The translations under genes and the position numbers were made by a program. Of a DNA stretch of 63,346 nucleotides, positions 1-11,400 are shown one piece after another. How positions within the stretch are numbered: the first letter of the stretch is position 1; every line of letters starts with the position of its first letter. The notes below the pieces were generated by a model, which saw only the letters and a program-made list of their open reading frames with translations, was not told where the DNA came from and did not search any database. Origin of the DNA: HGM04593 sp045634305. GTDB lineage: Bacteria; Bacteroidota; Bacteroidia; Bacteroidales; Bacteroidaceae. The stretch spans positions 1-63,346 of the forward strand of contig JAZQZZ010000014.1 of NCBI GenBank assembly GCA_045634305.1, read 5' to 3'.

Positions 1-2
1 CG

Positions 3-2633
<2,631 letters not shown>

Positions 2634-2645
2634 AAGCTAAAGGAT

Positions 2646-3080
2646 ATGTCATTAAGCAGAGAAACACAAGAGATGCTGCAGAGCGAAATCACCAGGATGG
2701 TGAACAGATATATTTCTGCGGAAGAGAGCAATGTCACCGATTTTCATTTGAAGATAAACGGAGAGAATGGCGAACTCACCATCTATGACGATGATGACAA
2801 CACCCTCGCGCGCGTACATATTAAAGAATGGGAGGGCGAGCACGACGAAGCTGTTTATGAAAAGGAGTTGCAGAGTATGCTCACAAAAATGCACCGCGAT
2901 GGAGCATTCGACAGCCTCAACATCGTAAAGCCCTACTCGTTTGTGCTCACCGATGATGATGGACAATCTATCGTAGACCTGCTTATCATAGACGACGACA
3001 CGCTCATCCTCAGCACAGACCTTCTTGAAGGCTTTGATGAAGAGATGAATTCTTTCTTGAAAAAATTATTAGAGGAATAA
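2646..3080 (+). CDS. conserved small acidic protein of unknown function
   Basis: This 144-residue protein is very acidic, with runs such as YDDDDN and IIDDDT. It has no signal peptide or membrane segment, so it is probably cytoplasmic. I do not recognise a domain. It starts with an ATG 12 bp after secA on the same strand and is probably co-transcribed; that position suggests, but does not prove, a link to secretion. Its 3' end is unusual. The last codons (LKKLLEE, stop) form the left arm of an 18-bp perfect hairpin, and the terminal KLLEE-stop segment is repeated twice more downstream in an 86-bp tandem repeat. Confidence 0.75.
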   Translation: MSLSRETQEMLQSEITRMVNRYISAEESNVTDFHLKINGENGELTIYDDDDNTLARVHIKEWEGEHDEAVYEKELQSMLTKMHRDGAFDSLNIVKPYSFVLTDDDGQSIVDLLIIDDDTLILSTDLLEGFDEEMNSFLKKLLEE

Positions 3081-3093
3081 TTTTTTCAAGAAA
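3053..3093 (+). terminator. 18-bp perfect AT-rich stem at the end of the small acidic gene
   Basis: Left arm 3053-3070, loop AGAGG 3071-3075, right arm 3076-3093, perfectly complementary. The stop codon lies in the right arm. The right arm contains TTTTTT, so it could end transcription of the secA unit. Confidence 0.6.
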
Positions 3094-3350
3094 TGGATAG
3101 ACAAACCGAGCGAGTTAAAATAAGCGAGGTTTGTCAATGCAACAACAAAAATTACTTGAGGAATAATTTTTTCAAGAAATGGATAGACAAACCGAGCGAG
3201 TTAAAATAAGCGAGGTTTGTCAATTCAACAACAAAAATTACTTGAAGAGTAACTTTTTTGAGAAAAGTATCGACAAGCCGAGCAGCAACAGGTCGCACGT
3301 AGCGTGGATAAAATTCACGCCGGGCGGGTTGCGATGAGCGAGGCTTGTCA
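3072..3350. repeat. 86-bp tandem repeat, three copies
   Basis: Copies start at 3072, 3158 and 3244 (period 86). Copies 1 and 2 are nearly identical; copy 3 is diverged and carries about 30 bp of extra loop. Each contains a stem: GACAAACC/GGTTTGTC at 3100-3107/3128-3135 and 3186-3193/3214-3221, and GACAAGCC/GGCTTGTC at 3272-3279/3342-3349, so the A-T pair has become G-C on both sides. The GAGCGAG...AGCGAGG core resembles palindromic REP-type elements common in Bacteroidota. Together with the promoter to 3486, this explains the 406-bp gene-free stretch. Confidence 0.85.
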
Positions 3351-3413
3351 ATAACGGAAACTGAAATTTGCCAAAATGTTTAGAACAACATTTTAACAAG
3401 AATTAACAAATCA

Positions 3414-3448
3414 GGGGGGGGGTAATTTCGTGAATTGTACTACATTTG
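3414..3448 (+). promoter_or_regulatory. promoter with G9 homopolymer and -7 box
   Basis: A run of nine G (3414-3422) is followed 18 bp later by TACATTTG (3441-3448), a match to the Bacteroidota -7 consensus TAnnTTTG. The G-run lies where the -33 element is expected. It drives the barrel protein gene at 3487. Confidence 0.6.
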
Positions 3449-3486
3449 CGTAACGAATATTGGACTATTACTTTAAATTTTAGGAT

Positions 3487-4044
3487 ATGAAAAAGTTCTT
3501 GTTTCTGTGCGTTGCCTTTATGGCTCTTTTCACAACTGCCGAAGCGCAAAATGTTCAAAAATCATCATTCGAAAAATACAATCAATGGATGCTTTCAGGA
3601 AGATATATCGCACCTTTGGGAGCTGGTATAGAAGCTATATACGGAAGGCAATTTAACCCGATAGTATTCTTGGGAGTCGGTTTTGGTTTCGATGTTCATT
3701 TCAATTATATTGGAAAATCTTCTTCTGCATGGACAGATAAGGACGGAAATTATCATTATAAGGAGTATGGACCATGGCAAACCGGTACGTATATTCCGTT
3801 GTATGCCGACCTTCAACTCAATTTCTCACGTAGACCTGCACCATTCTTTGCAGAAATGAGACTTGGCTTAGGTATGGGACAGCTCCACCCCGAAGGTTTA
3901 TGTGTCCAAGCCGGTTTAGCTTTTGGTAAGAGATTCATGTTAAAGAATAACCATCTGCTTAAAGCAAAAATCGGAGCAGATATTGCGAGGGGACCTTGGT
4001 ACGCCTATATGCCGCTTTATCTGGCTGTCGGTTACCAGTTCTGA
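3487..4044 (+). CDS. outer-membrane beta-barrel protein
   Basis: This 185-residue protein has a Sec signal peptide of about 20 residues ending in TTAEA before Gln. The remainder alternates aromatic and glycine-rich strands (for example FLGVGFGFDVHF, MRLGLGMGQL) and ends in AVGYQF. A C-terminal aromatic residue is the usual Bam recognition signal, so this is probably a small eight- to ten-stranded outer-membrane barrel. No specific family is recognised. The gene stands alone, with its own promoter (possibly phase-variable through a G-run) and a strong terminator downstream. Confidence 0.75.
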   Translation: MKKFLFLCVAFMALFTTAEAQNVQKSSFEKYNQWMLSGRYIAPLGAGIEAIYGRQFNPIVFLGVGFGFDVHFNYIGKSSSAWTDKDGNYHYKEYGPWQTGTYIPLYADLQLNFSRRPAPFFAEMRLGLGMGQLHPEGLCVQAGLAFGKRFMLKNNHLLKAKIGADIARGPWYAYMPLYLAVGYQF

Positions 4045-4112
4045 AAAACTGACACTACTGCATTATTAAAAATATGGCAAAAGCATTATAGACTTTTTAA
4101 ACACATAAAGCA

Positions 4113-4155
4113 ATCAAAAGAATCGGGTACTTTAAAAGTTCCCGATTCTTTTGAT
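4113..4155. terminator. intrinsic terminator, 15-bp perfect stem
   Basis: Arms 4113-4127 and 4141-4155 are perfectly complementary around a 13-nt loop; CTTTTGAT follows the GC core. It ends the barrel gene. The rest of 4045-4379 holds only the next promoter. Confidence 0.85.
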
Positions 4156-4291
4156 TTAGCTGGTATTTATCTCTAACTGGTCACCAGCATTTGTTATAAA
4201 TAATTGCTATCTTCCAACACCTATATTTGACGAAAAAATCATGTTTAATAAAAAAACACTCTGTAAATTTGGTTTATTTTATAAACTTGTT

Positions 4292-4299
4292 TACATTTG
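4292..4299 (+). promoter_or_regulatory. -7 box TACATTTG
   Basis: Matches TAnnTTTG 80 bp upstream of the membrane protein gene at 4380. A TTTGG lies about 22 bp further upstream as a possible -33 element. Confidence 0.5.
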
Positions 4300-4379
4300 C
4301 AGTATATTTAATATAAGATTAAAAAAGGGTAAAGCGCGCGGTAAGCCCAGAAACAAAACAACCAAAAAAACTTTGATTT

Positions 4380-4958
4380 ATGGAAACAAACAACATGACA
4401 CCCGAGAAGAGTCTGCAGATCATCAGCGAAGTAATTGCAAAAAGCAGAAGAGATTTTGAAAAGAATGCCGGGAGCCCACTGGTTACATGGGGATACATTG
4501 TATTAGTATTCTCTGTGCTCATATGGTTCACACTGAAAGAGACAAATAACGCAAACTGGAATTTCCTATGGTTCGGCATACCCGTCGTTGGGTGGCCGTT
4601 GTCACTAATCAGGTCTAAGAGTAAGAAAAAAGAGACAACTACCACATTTATAAGCAACATGTTGGGCAATATATGGATTGTATATGGTATATTTGCAACA
4701 TTGCTTGCCACTGCATTCGCATTCATCAAACCGGAGTTCAGCGGATATATCACTGCTGTGCTATTGGGATTTGCGGCAACTATGACAGGGATAGTATTGA
4801 AGAATAAATACATTACAGCCGGCGGATTGATTACAGGAATAGGCTGCACAATCGCCATTTTCTTTGTAGAGAGATGGGATGTTGCATTGTTGTTTGGAGT
4901 AGCCGCTATCCTTAATCTGATTATCCCGGGATATGTAATGAATAAAAAAGCGAAATAA
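4380..4958 (+). CDS. multi-spanning membrane protein of unknown function
   Basis: This 192-residue protein has a short cytosolic N-terminus followed by about six hydrophobic segments (near residues 35-51, 61-75, 93-113, 119-137, 147-165 and 168-186) and a lysine-rich C-terminus. There is no enzymatic motif. The next gene, a winged-helix DNA-binding protein, begins 4 bp after the stop, so the two are almost certainly one transcript. In many bacteria such pairs are a PadR/MarR-like regulator with the membrane protein it controls. That pairing is inference; no ligand or substrate can be read from the sequence. Confidence 0.7.
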   Translation: METNNMTPEKSLQIISEVIAKSRRDFEKNAGSPLVTWGYIVLVFSVLIWFTLKETNNANWNFLWFGIPVVGWPLSLIRSKSKKKETTTTFISNMLGNIWIVYGIFATLLATAFAFIKPEFSGYITAVLLGFAATMTGIVLKNKYITAGGLITGIGCTIAIFFVERWDVALLFGVAAILNLIIPGYVMNKKAK

Positions 4959-4962
4959 CAGG

Positions 4963-5262
4963 ATGTTCAAGAAACTCGACCCACTACTACACTCCGAACT
5001 TCGTCTGGCAGTGATGTCCGTACTGGTCAACTGCGAAGAGGCAGACTTCGTTTACCTCCGGGAGACGACAGCTGCCACAGCCGGCAATCTGAGTGTACAG
5101 ATTGACAAACTCTCAATAGCCGGGTACATAACAGTTGAAAAATGTTTCAGGGGAAAGAAACCACACACGATATGCAGAATTACGCCCGCCGGGCTAAAAG
5201 CATTTGAAGAGTATATTGATGCCTTGAAAACATATTTCCAAAAAGAGAACATAAATCCATAA
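4963..5262 (+). CDS. winged-helix DNA-binding transcriptional regulator
   Basis: This is a 99-residue single-domain protein. The pattern HSELRLAVMSVLVN, then TTAATAGNLSVQIDKLSIAGY, then VEKCFRGKKPHTICRIT is a winged helix: the recognition helix is around NLSVQIDKL and the basic wing around FRGKKPHT. It closely resembles the stand-alone winged-helix family PF13601, relatives of MarR/ArsR. It probably regulates its own two-gene operon with the membrane protein 4 bp upstream. A 14-bp perfect hairpin follows the stop. Confidence 0.82.
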   Translation: MFKKLDPLLHSELRLAVMSVLVNCEEADFVYLRETTAATAGNLSVQIDKLSIAGYITVEKCFRGKKPHTICRITPAGLKAFEEYIDALKTYFQKENINP

Positions 5263-5271
5263 AACCTTCAC

Positions 5272-5305
5272 GTTTGCCCGCCAAATGTCATTTTGGCGGG
5301 CAAAC
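5272..5305. terminator. 14-bp perfect GC-rich hairpin
   Basis: Arms 5272-5285 and 5292-5305 are perfectly complementary around a 6-nt loop. There is no long T-run, so it may be a terminator or another RNA structure at the end of the regulator operon. Confidence 0.65.
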
Positions 5306-5412
5306 TGTCCATTATCGCGACGAATTTTCTAGCCACAACTGCCAAAAGGTTAAATATTGAAAAATTTCCGTAATTTGCGGGAAAACTTTTTGCTGCAACA
5401 AAGTTTTCGCAG

Positions 5413-5420
5413 TATCTTTG
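5413..5420 (+). promoter_or_regulatory. -7 box TATCTTTG for the efflux operon
   Basis: Matches TAnnTTTG 27 bp before the GTG start of tetR. It is the only clear promoter upstream of the tetR-tolC-adaptor-pump genes. Confidence 0.6.
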
Positions 5421-5447
5421 CACGGTGAAATAATTTAAGGACAGGAA

Positions 5448-6095
5448 GTGAAGGAAAACAACACAAAAAAGGAGATACATAGCCTGATTGTAGAAACGGC
5501 GCACGAGCTTTTCATTGAGCATGGGATAAAGGATGTGAAGATGGATGACATTGCTGCCAGACTTTCCATATCAAAACGCACTATTTACGAATTGTTTAAC
5601 GACAAAGAGCATTTGCTGCACGAAGTACTGAAATTGCAAAACGAGATGATGCGCGAAAGAGGAAAAGAGATTATACGCAGTTCCTCGCACATTCTCGAAA
5701 TAATCCTTAAACTCTACAACCTACATTTCAAGCTACTGAAGAAGGTGAACAGCAAATTCTTCTCCGAACTGAACAAATATCCCGAAATATGCAAGGAGAA
5801 ACAAGAGAAGGAGGAACTGAATACAAAGAAATTCCGCGCATGGATGGAGATGGGCCGACAGCAGGGACTTTTCCGCGAAGATGCCGACTTCAACATCTTT
5901 ACATTCATCCTCAAACGCGATCTTACCACAATCATTGAGGTAAAGATGCAGAAAGGGCACAGCGAACTCTGTGATTACACGCCCGATGAACTTGGCAGAA
6001 AACTGATTCTTTTTTACTTGAGAGGAATATCAACGCCTAAAGGGCAACAGATTATAGAAGAATACTTAAAAAGAAACGAAACAATAATAGAATAG
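5448..6095 (+). CDS. TetR/AcrR-family transcriptional regulator
   Basis: This 215-residue protein has an N-terminal TetR helix-turn-helix at about residues 10-56: AHELFIEHGIKDVKMDDIA, then SISKRTIYELFNDKEHLL. The C-terminal half is an all-helical ligand or dimer domain typical of AcrR-type repressors. The start is a GTG at 5448. The next in-frame ATG (5521) would cut into the HTH, so GTG is preferred. The tolC-like gene starts 2 bp after the stop, and the adaptor and RND pump follow, which makes this the probable local repressor of the efflux operon. The ligand is unknown. Confidence 0.92.
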   Translation: MKENNTKKEIHSLIVETAHELFIEHGIKDVKMDDIAARLSISKRTIYELFNDKEHLLHEVLKLQNEMMRERGKEIIRSSSHILEIILKLYNLHFKLLKKVNSKFFSELNKYPEICKEKQEKEELNTKKFRAWMEMGRQQGLFREDADFNIFTFILKRDLTTIIEVKMQKGHSELCDYTPDELGRKLILFYLRGISTPKGQQIIEEYLKRNETIIE

Positions 6096-6097
6096 TT

Positions 6098-7429
6098 ATG
6101 AAGATGAAGATGCGATTAATGACAATTGTTGCATTGCTGACAGCAATCTCCGTGACAGCAAATGCACAGGAGAACACTCCGACAATGCAGATTACGCTCG
6201 ACAAAGCCATTGAGCTTGCATTGAGCGACAACCCTACAATGAAGGTTGCCGAGAAAGACATTGAACTGAAAGAGGTTTCAAAAAGCGAGGCATGGCAGAA
6301 CCTTTTGCCACAGGTAAGCCTTGACGGTGCAATCCAATACAACATCCAGGTTGCTTCCATGAAGATGGACATGAGTGGCCAGACCATGGAAATCAAAATG
6401 GGTAAAGACAACTCAAACACATGGAATGCCGGTCTGCAGGTAGCAATTCCACTTTATGCCCCAGCGGTTTATCAGGCAATGAACATAACAAAGAGCGACC
6501 TTCAGCTTGCTGTAGAGAAGAGTCGAGGCTCAAAAATAGATCTTATCAATCAAGTTACCAAAGCATACTACCAGTTGATGCTTGCACAGGATTCATACGA
6601 GGTGCTGCTTGAGAACTACAAGCTTGCAGAAGCGAATTTCGACATCGTAAACAAGATGTACGAGCAGGGACGCGTCAGCGAATATGACAAAATCAGCGCC
6701 GAGGTACAGAAGAACAACGCATGGCCATCAGTTGTGAGCGGAAAGAATGGTGTCGAGTTGGCACAGTTGCAGCTTAAGGTGCTCATGGGAATTACTGCAG
6801 ATGTAAAATTTGTCATAAACGACAACCTCAAGAACTACGAGGACGAGATGGCAAATGCATTGAACACCGAGATTGACTTGAGCAACAACTCATCATTGAA
6901 GCAGATTGACCTCCAGGGAGAGTTGCTTCACAAACAGCTGAAGACATTGCAGACATCATTCCAACCCACCCTTGCCCTTGTGGGAAGCTATCAATACCAG
7001 TCAATTTCAAACACAAACTGGAACATAGCAAAATACAATTGGAGCGATGCAGCATCCCTTACCCTATCACTCAGCATCCCCATCTACAAGGCAAGCAACT
7101 TCACAAGCCTGAAGACTAACAAGATACAGCAGTACCAGCTTGCCGAGACAAGAATAAACACTGAGCGCATGCTCAACATGCAGGCACAGAGCTACATCGA
7201 CAATATGGCTGCAAGCGCCGAGCAGTTGCAGAGCAACAAGGCTGCGGTTGAACTCGCACAGAAAGGTTTGGATATAAGCCAGAAACGTTACGACGTGGGC
7301 AAAGGCACCATTCTTGAACTTACAAACTCACAGGTGTCACTCACAAATACAAGATTGTCATACAACAACACGATATACGACTATTTGGTTGCAAAATCCG
7401 ATTTGAACAAAGTACTTGGAATAGAATAA
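6098..7429 (+). CDS. TolC-family outer-membrane efflux channel
   Basis: This 443-residue protein has a signal peptide of about 24 residues (VALLTAISVTANA before Gln). The mature protein shows the two repeated halves of the outer-membrane efflux protein family: long amphipathic helices (QITLDKAIELALSDNPTMK; later YKLAEANFDIVNKMYEQGRVS) and the matching second-half signature RYDVGKGTILELTNSQVSLT. It is the outer-membrane duct for the RND pump encoded downstream. It sits between tetR (2 bp) and the adaptor (18 bp), so the operon encodes a complete tripartite system. A few TolC relatives export proteins instead, but the neighbours argue for small-molecule efflux. Confidence 0.95.
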   Translation: MKMKMRLMTIVALLTAISVTANAQENTPTMQITLDKAIELALSDNPTMKVAEKDIELKEVSKSEAWQNLLPQVSLDGAIQYNIQVASMKMDMSGQTMEIKMGKDNSNTWNAGLQVAIPLYAPAVYQAMNITKSDLQLAVEKSRGSKIDLINQVTKAYYQLMLAQDSYEVLLENYKLAEANFDIVNKMYEQGRVSEYDKISAEVQKNNAWPSVVSGKNGVELAQLQLKVLMGITADVKFVINDNLKNYEDEMANALNTEIDLSNNSSLKQIDLQGELLHKQLKTLQTSFQPTLALVGSYQYQSISNTNWNIAKYNWSDAASLTLSLSIPIYKASNFTSLKTNKIQQYQLAETRINTERMLNMQAQSYIDNMAASAEQLQSNKAAVELAQKGLDISQKRYDVGKGTILELTNSQVSLTNTRLSYNNTIYDYLVAKSDLNKVLGIE

Positions 7430-7447
7430 ATAAAAAAATACAGACCT

Positions 7448-8458
7448 ATGAAAAAGAATTTGAAATTCATTGCTATGGCAGCATTGGCGGTTTTGTGCTC
7501 TTGCGGCAAAACCGAGCAGGTTGCAGAGGTAAAGATTGAGGCTAAACCTGTGGTTAAAGTGGCAAAAGTCACAACCGAAGCCGTTCCACAGCTCGAGGAG
7601 TACTCGACAACTGTTGAAGCTAAGGTAAAGAACAGCATCATCCCCAATTCTCCTTTGAGAATCGAAAAGATATTCGTTGAGGTTGGCGACAATGTAAAGA
7701 AGGGCGAGAAACTTGTTCAGCTCGACGCCAAAGACCTTGACAAGCTCAATCTCCAATACGAGTTCCAGAAAAGAGACTTTGAGCGCATCGAGGAGCTGTA
7801 CAAAGTAGGCGGTGTGGCAAAAGCCGACTATGAGAATGCAAAGACACAACTTGATGTAACACGCAAGACAATAGACAGCCGTCACGAGAACACCGTACTC
7901 GTAAGCCCAATAGACGGTGTCATTTCGGCACGCAACTACGACGACGGTGACATGTACAGCGGCCAGCCCGTACTTGTTGTCGAGCAGATCTCTCCGGTGA
8001 AGATGAAAATCAACGTCAGCGAGCTGTACTATGCAAAGACAAACAAGGACCTCGACGTGACACTCAAATTCGAGGCATATGGCGACGAGGAGTTCAAGGG
8101 CAACATCGACATCATCTACCCCACTATTTCTGCAGCATCGCACACATTCCCTGTTGAGATTTCTGTGGTAAACAAGGATTTGAAGATACGCCCGGGAATG
8201 TATGGCAAGGCTGTCGTAAACTTCGGAACAAAGGACCACGTGGTTGTTCCTGACCAGGCTGTAATCAAGCAGGCCGGTAGCGGTGACTACTATGTATACA
8301 CATACGAAAATGGCAAGGTAACCAACAACAAGGTAGAACTTGGCCGTCGCATGGGCAACTGCTATGAGGTTCTTTCGGGTATTGCGCCAGGTTCATTGGT
8401 TGTAGTTGCAGGAAAGGAGAGCCTCGCAAACGGCATTGAAGTTGAAGTAATTGAATAA
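7448..8458 (+). CDS. RND efflux periplasmic adaptor (membrane fusion) lipoprotein
   Basis: This 336-residue protein has a short signal peptide and a probable lipobox ending in LCSC at about residue 19, so it is probably lipid-anchored. The layout is that of HlyD/AcrA adaptors: a first lipoyl half (PNSPLRIEKIFVEVGDNVKKGEKL), a short alpha-hairpin (around QKRDFERIEELYKVGGVAKADYE), a second lipoyl half (VLVSPIDGVISARNYDDGDMY), then beta-barrel and membrane-proximal domains ending in GSLVVVAGKESLANG. It joins the TolC-like channel to the RND pump, whose gene starts 23 bp after the stop. Confidence 0.94.
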   Translation: MKKNLKFIAMAALAVLCSCGKTEQVAEVKIEAKPVVKVAKVTTEAVPQLEEYSTTVEAKVKNSIIPNSPLRIEKIFVEVGDNVKKGEKLVQLDAKDLDKLNLQYEFQKRDFERIEELYKVGGVAKADYENAKTQLDVTRKTIDSRHENTVLVSPIDGVISARNYDDGDMYSGQPVLVVEQISPVKMKINVSELYYAKTNKDLDVTLKFEAYGDEEFKGNIDIIYPTISAASHTFPVEISVVNKDLKIRPGMYGKAVVNFGTKDHVVVPDQAVIKQAGSGDYYVYTYENGKVTNNKVELGRRMGNCYEVLSGIAPGSLVVVAGKESLANGIEVEVIE

Positions 8459-8481
8459 GAAACATATTAAAACAAGACAAT

Positions 8482-11400
8482 ATGAGTTTATATGAAAGTG
8501 CTGTAAAAAGGCCTATTATGACTGCACTATGCTTTATTGCGGTTGTAATATTCGGTATCTTCTCATTCTCGAAGCTGCCAATAGACCTTATGCCGGATAT
8601 CGAAACCAACACCATGATGGTTATCACAAGCTATTCCGGCGCGAGTGCATCCGACATTGAGAACAACGTGACACGCCCGCTTGAGAACACACTGAACTCA
8701 GTGGAACACCTCAAGCACATCACATCAAATTCACGCGAGAACATCTCAATCATCACACTCGAATTCGAATACGGATATGACATTGATGACTTGACTAACG
8801 ATGTCCGCGACAAGCTCGACATGATATCATCGGCATTGCCCGACGAAATCAGCACCCCTATCATCTTCAAGTTCTCGGCAGACATGATGCCAATCATGAT
8901 GCTCTCGGCCAAAGCACAGGAGAGCATGCCTGCACTGTACAAGATTCTTGACGACAACATCGCCAACCCGCTTGCGCGCATTGACGGTGTGGGTACAGTC
9001 TCTATCTCGGGTGCTCCAAAGCGCGAAATCAACATCTACATGAACCCCGAGAAGATGGAGGCCTACAACATAACCGTTGAGGCTGTAAGTTCTGCAATCG
9101 GTGCCGAGAACAGAAACATCCCCGGAGGTAACTTTGACATAGGTAACAACACCTATGCATTGCGCGTAGAGGGTGAATTCAAAAGCCCTAAAGAGATGCT
9201 GGACATTGTTGTTGGTTCATACAACGGTGCGAACATCTATCTCAAGGATATCGCACGCCTTGTCGATGGCACAGAAGAGCGTGCACAGAAGACATTCACT
9301 GACGGCCAGAGCGGTGCCATGATTATCATCCAGAAGCAGACCGGCGGAAACTCGGTGGAGATTATCAACTCGATATATGAGAAACTGCCCGAACTGCAGA
9401 AGCGCCTGCCATCGGATGTTGAAATCGGCGTCATCATGGACTCTTCGGACAACATCAAGATGACTGTAAGAACACTCGCCGAAACCATTGCATATGCATT
9501 GATATTCGTGATGGTGGTGGTATTCATCTTCCTTGGACGATGGAGAGCAACTGTGATTATCGGTATAACCATCCCATTCTCACTCATTGCTTCATTCATC
9601 TATCTGCTTGTTTCAGACGGTTCACTCAACATCATTTCACTCTCTTGTTTGAGTATCGCCATCGGTAACGTTGTGGACGATGCCATTGTGGTGCTTGAGA
9701 ATATCACCACACACATTGAGCGCGGTTCAAGTCCAAAGAGTGCTGCCGTACACGGAACAAACGAGGTGGCAATCTCGGTTGTAGCCTCAACCCTCACAAT
9801 GCTTGCAGTGTTCTTCCCGTTGACAATGATTAACGGTATGGCCGGTGTATTGTTCAAGCAGTTGGGTTGGATGATGTGTATCATCATGATTGTATCAACA
9901 ATCGCGGCTTTGTCGCTTATCCCTATGATGTGCTCACAGATGCTTAAACTACAGAAAAAGCAGAGCAAATTCTTCAAGATTTTCTACACCCCGATAGGAC
10001 GTGCGCTTGACAAGCTCGACAACTGGTATGCAAAACGAATCAATTGGGCAGTACGTCACCGTTGGACAGTACTTATTGCCTGCTTCTCGCTATTCATTGC
10101 CAGCCTGTTCACTTTCCCAAGCATCAAGAGCGAATTCTTCCCCTCACAGGATAGCGCCAGAGCATCGGCAACACTGGAGCTCCCCATCGGAACACGTGTA
10201 GAGAGAGCCGAAGAGATTGCCCTCAAGCTTACCAACATGTGGATGGAGCGCTACGGCGAGGATATGAAGGCTTGCAACTTCACCGTTGGCCAGGCCGACG
10301 AGGACAACGCATTCGCATCAATGAGCGCCAATGGCTCGCACATCATAAAGTTCAACTTCTCGTTCGTTCCACTTACCGAGCGCGAATTGGGTCTCTCTGT
10401 AATCTGCGACCAGATGCGTGCCGACATAAAGAACAAATTCCCCGAGATTGCACGTTTCAACCTGCAGTCAGGTGGTGGCGGCATGGGTGGACAGGTTGCA
10501 GCCACTTTCGAGATTTATGGTTATGACTTTGCCGTAACAGACAGCCTGTCAAGAGAGCTTGCACGCAACCTTGAGAAATCGCCTCTGATTTCACAGGTAA
10601 ACATAAGCCGCAGCGATTACCAGCCCGAGTATCAGGTTGACTTCGACCGCGAGAAACTTGCAATGCATGGCCTGAACCTGAGCACAGCTGCAACATTCCT
10701 GCGCAACAGATACAATGGTGCTCTTGCCACATATTTCCGCGAGGATGGTGACGAGTATGACGTAAAGGTGCGTTTTGAGCCCGAAAGCCGTACAAGCCTT
10801 GCCGACATTGAAAATGTAGTCCTGTACTCAAACAATGGAACCAAGGTGCGCGTCAAGGATGTAGGTAAGGTTGTTCAGCGCGAATTGCCCCCAACCATCG
10901 AGCGTAAGGACCGCGAACGTATTGTAAAGGTTGATGCCGTTATGGCAGCCGGTGCAGCACTCAGTGATGGTGTAGCTTATGGTATGGGAATTGTTGACGA
11001 GATGACTGTCCCTAGCGGTTATTCAATACAGATTGCCGGCTCATACGAGGACCAGATGGAGTCAAATGCCGAGATGGGAGTACTTGCACTGCTCATTATA
11101 GTTCTTGTATTCATTGTAATGGCAGCACAGTTCGAGTCACTCACCTATCCGTTCATTATCATGTTCTCTGTGCCGTTTGCATTGAGCGGTGTGTTGATAG
11201 CTCTCTACCTCACAGGCACCACAATGAACATCATGTCAATACTTGGTGCCATCATGCTCATCGGTATTGTAGTTAAGAACGGTATCGTACTCATTGACTA
11301 CACCATGCTGTTGCGCGAACGCGGTTTGGGTATCATTCCCGCTACGGTACGTGCTGCCCGCAGCCGTTTGCGTCCTATCCTCATGACAACCCTCACCACA

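Noticed and set aside
3072..3350. CRISPR array
   Set aside because: The unit is 86 bp with head-to-tail identity and no unique spacers; no cas genes are nearby. The same holds for the array at 14821-15027.
4241..4459. A 72-codon frame before the membrane protein
   Set aside because: It covers the promoter and runs into the real gene in another frame, with no protein pattern.
7358..8239. A 293-codon minus-strand frame inside the efflux adaptor gene
   Set aside because: The plus strand encodes a complete membrane-fusion protein; the antisense peptide is Cys/Leu/Val-rich noise.
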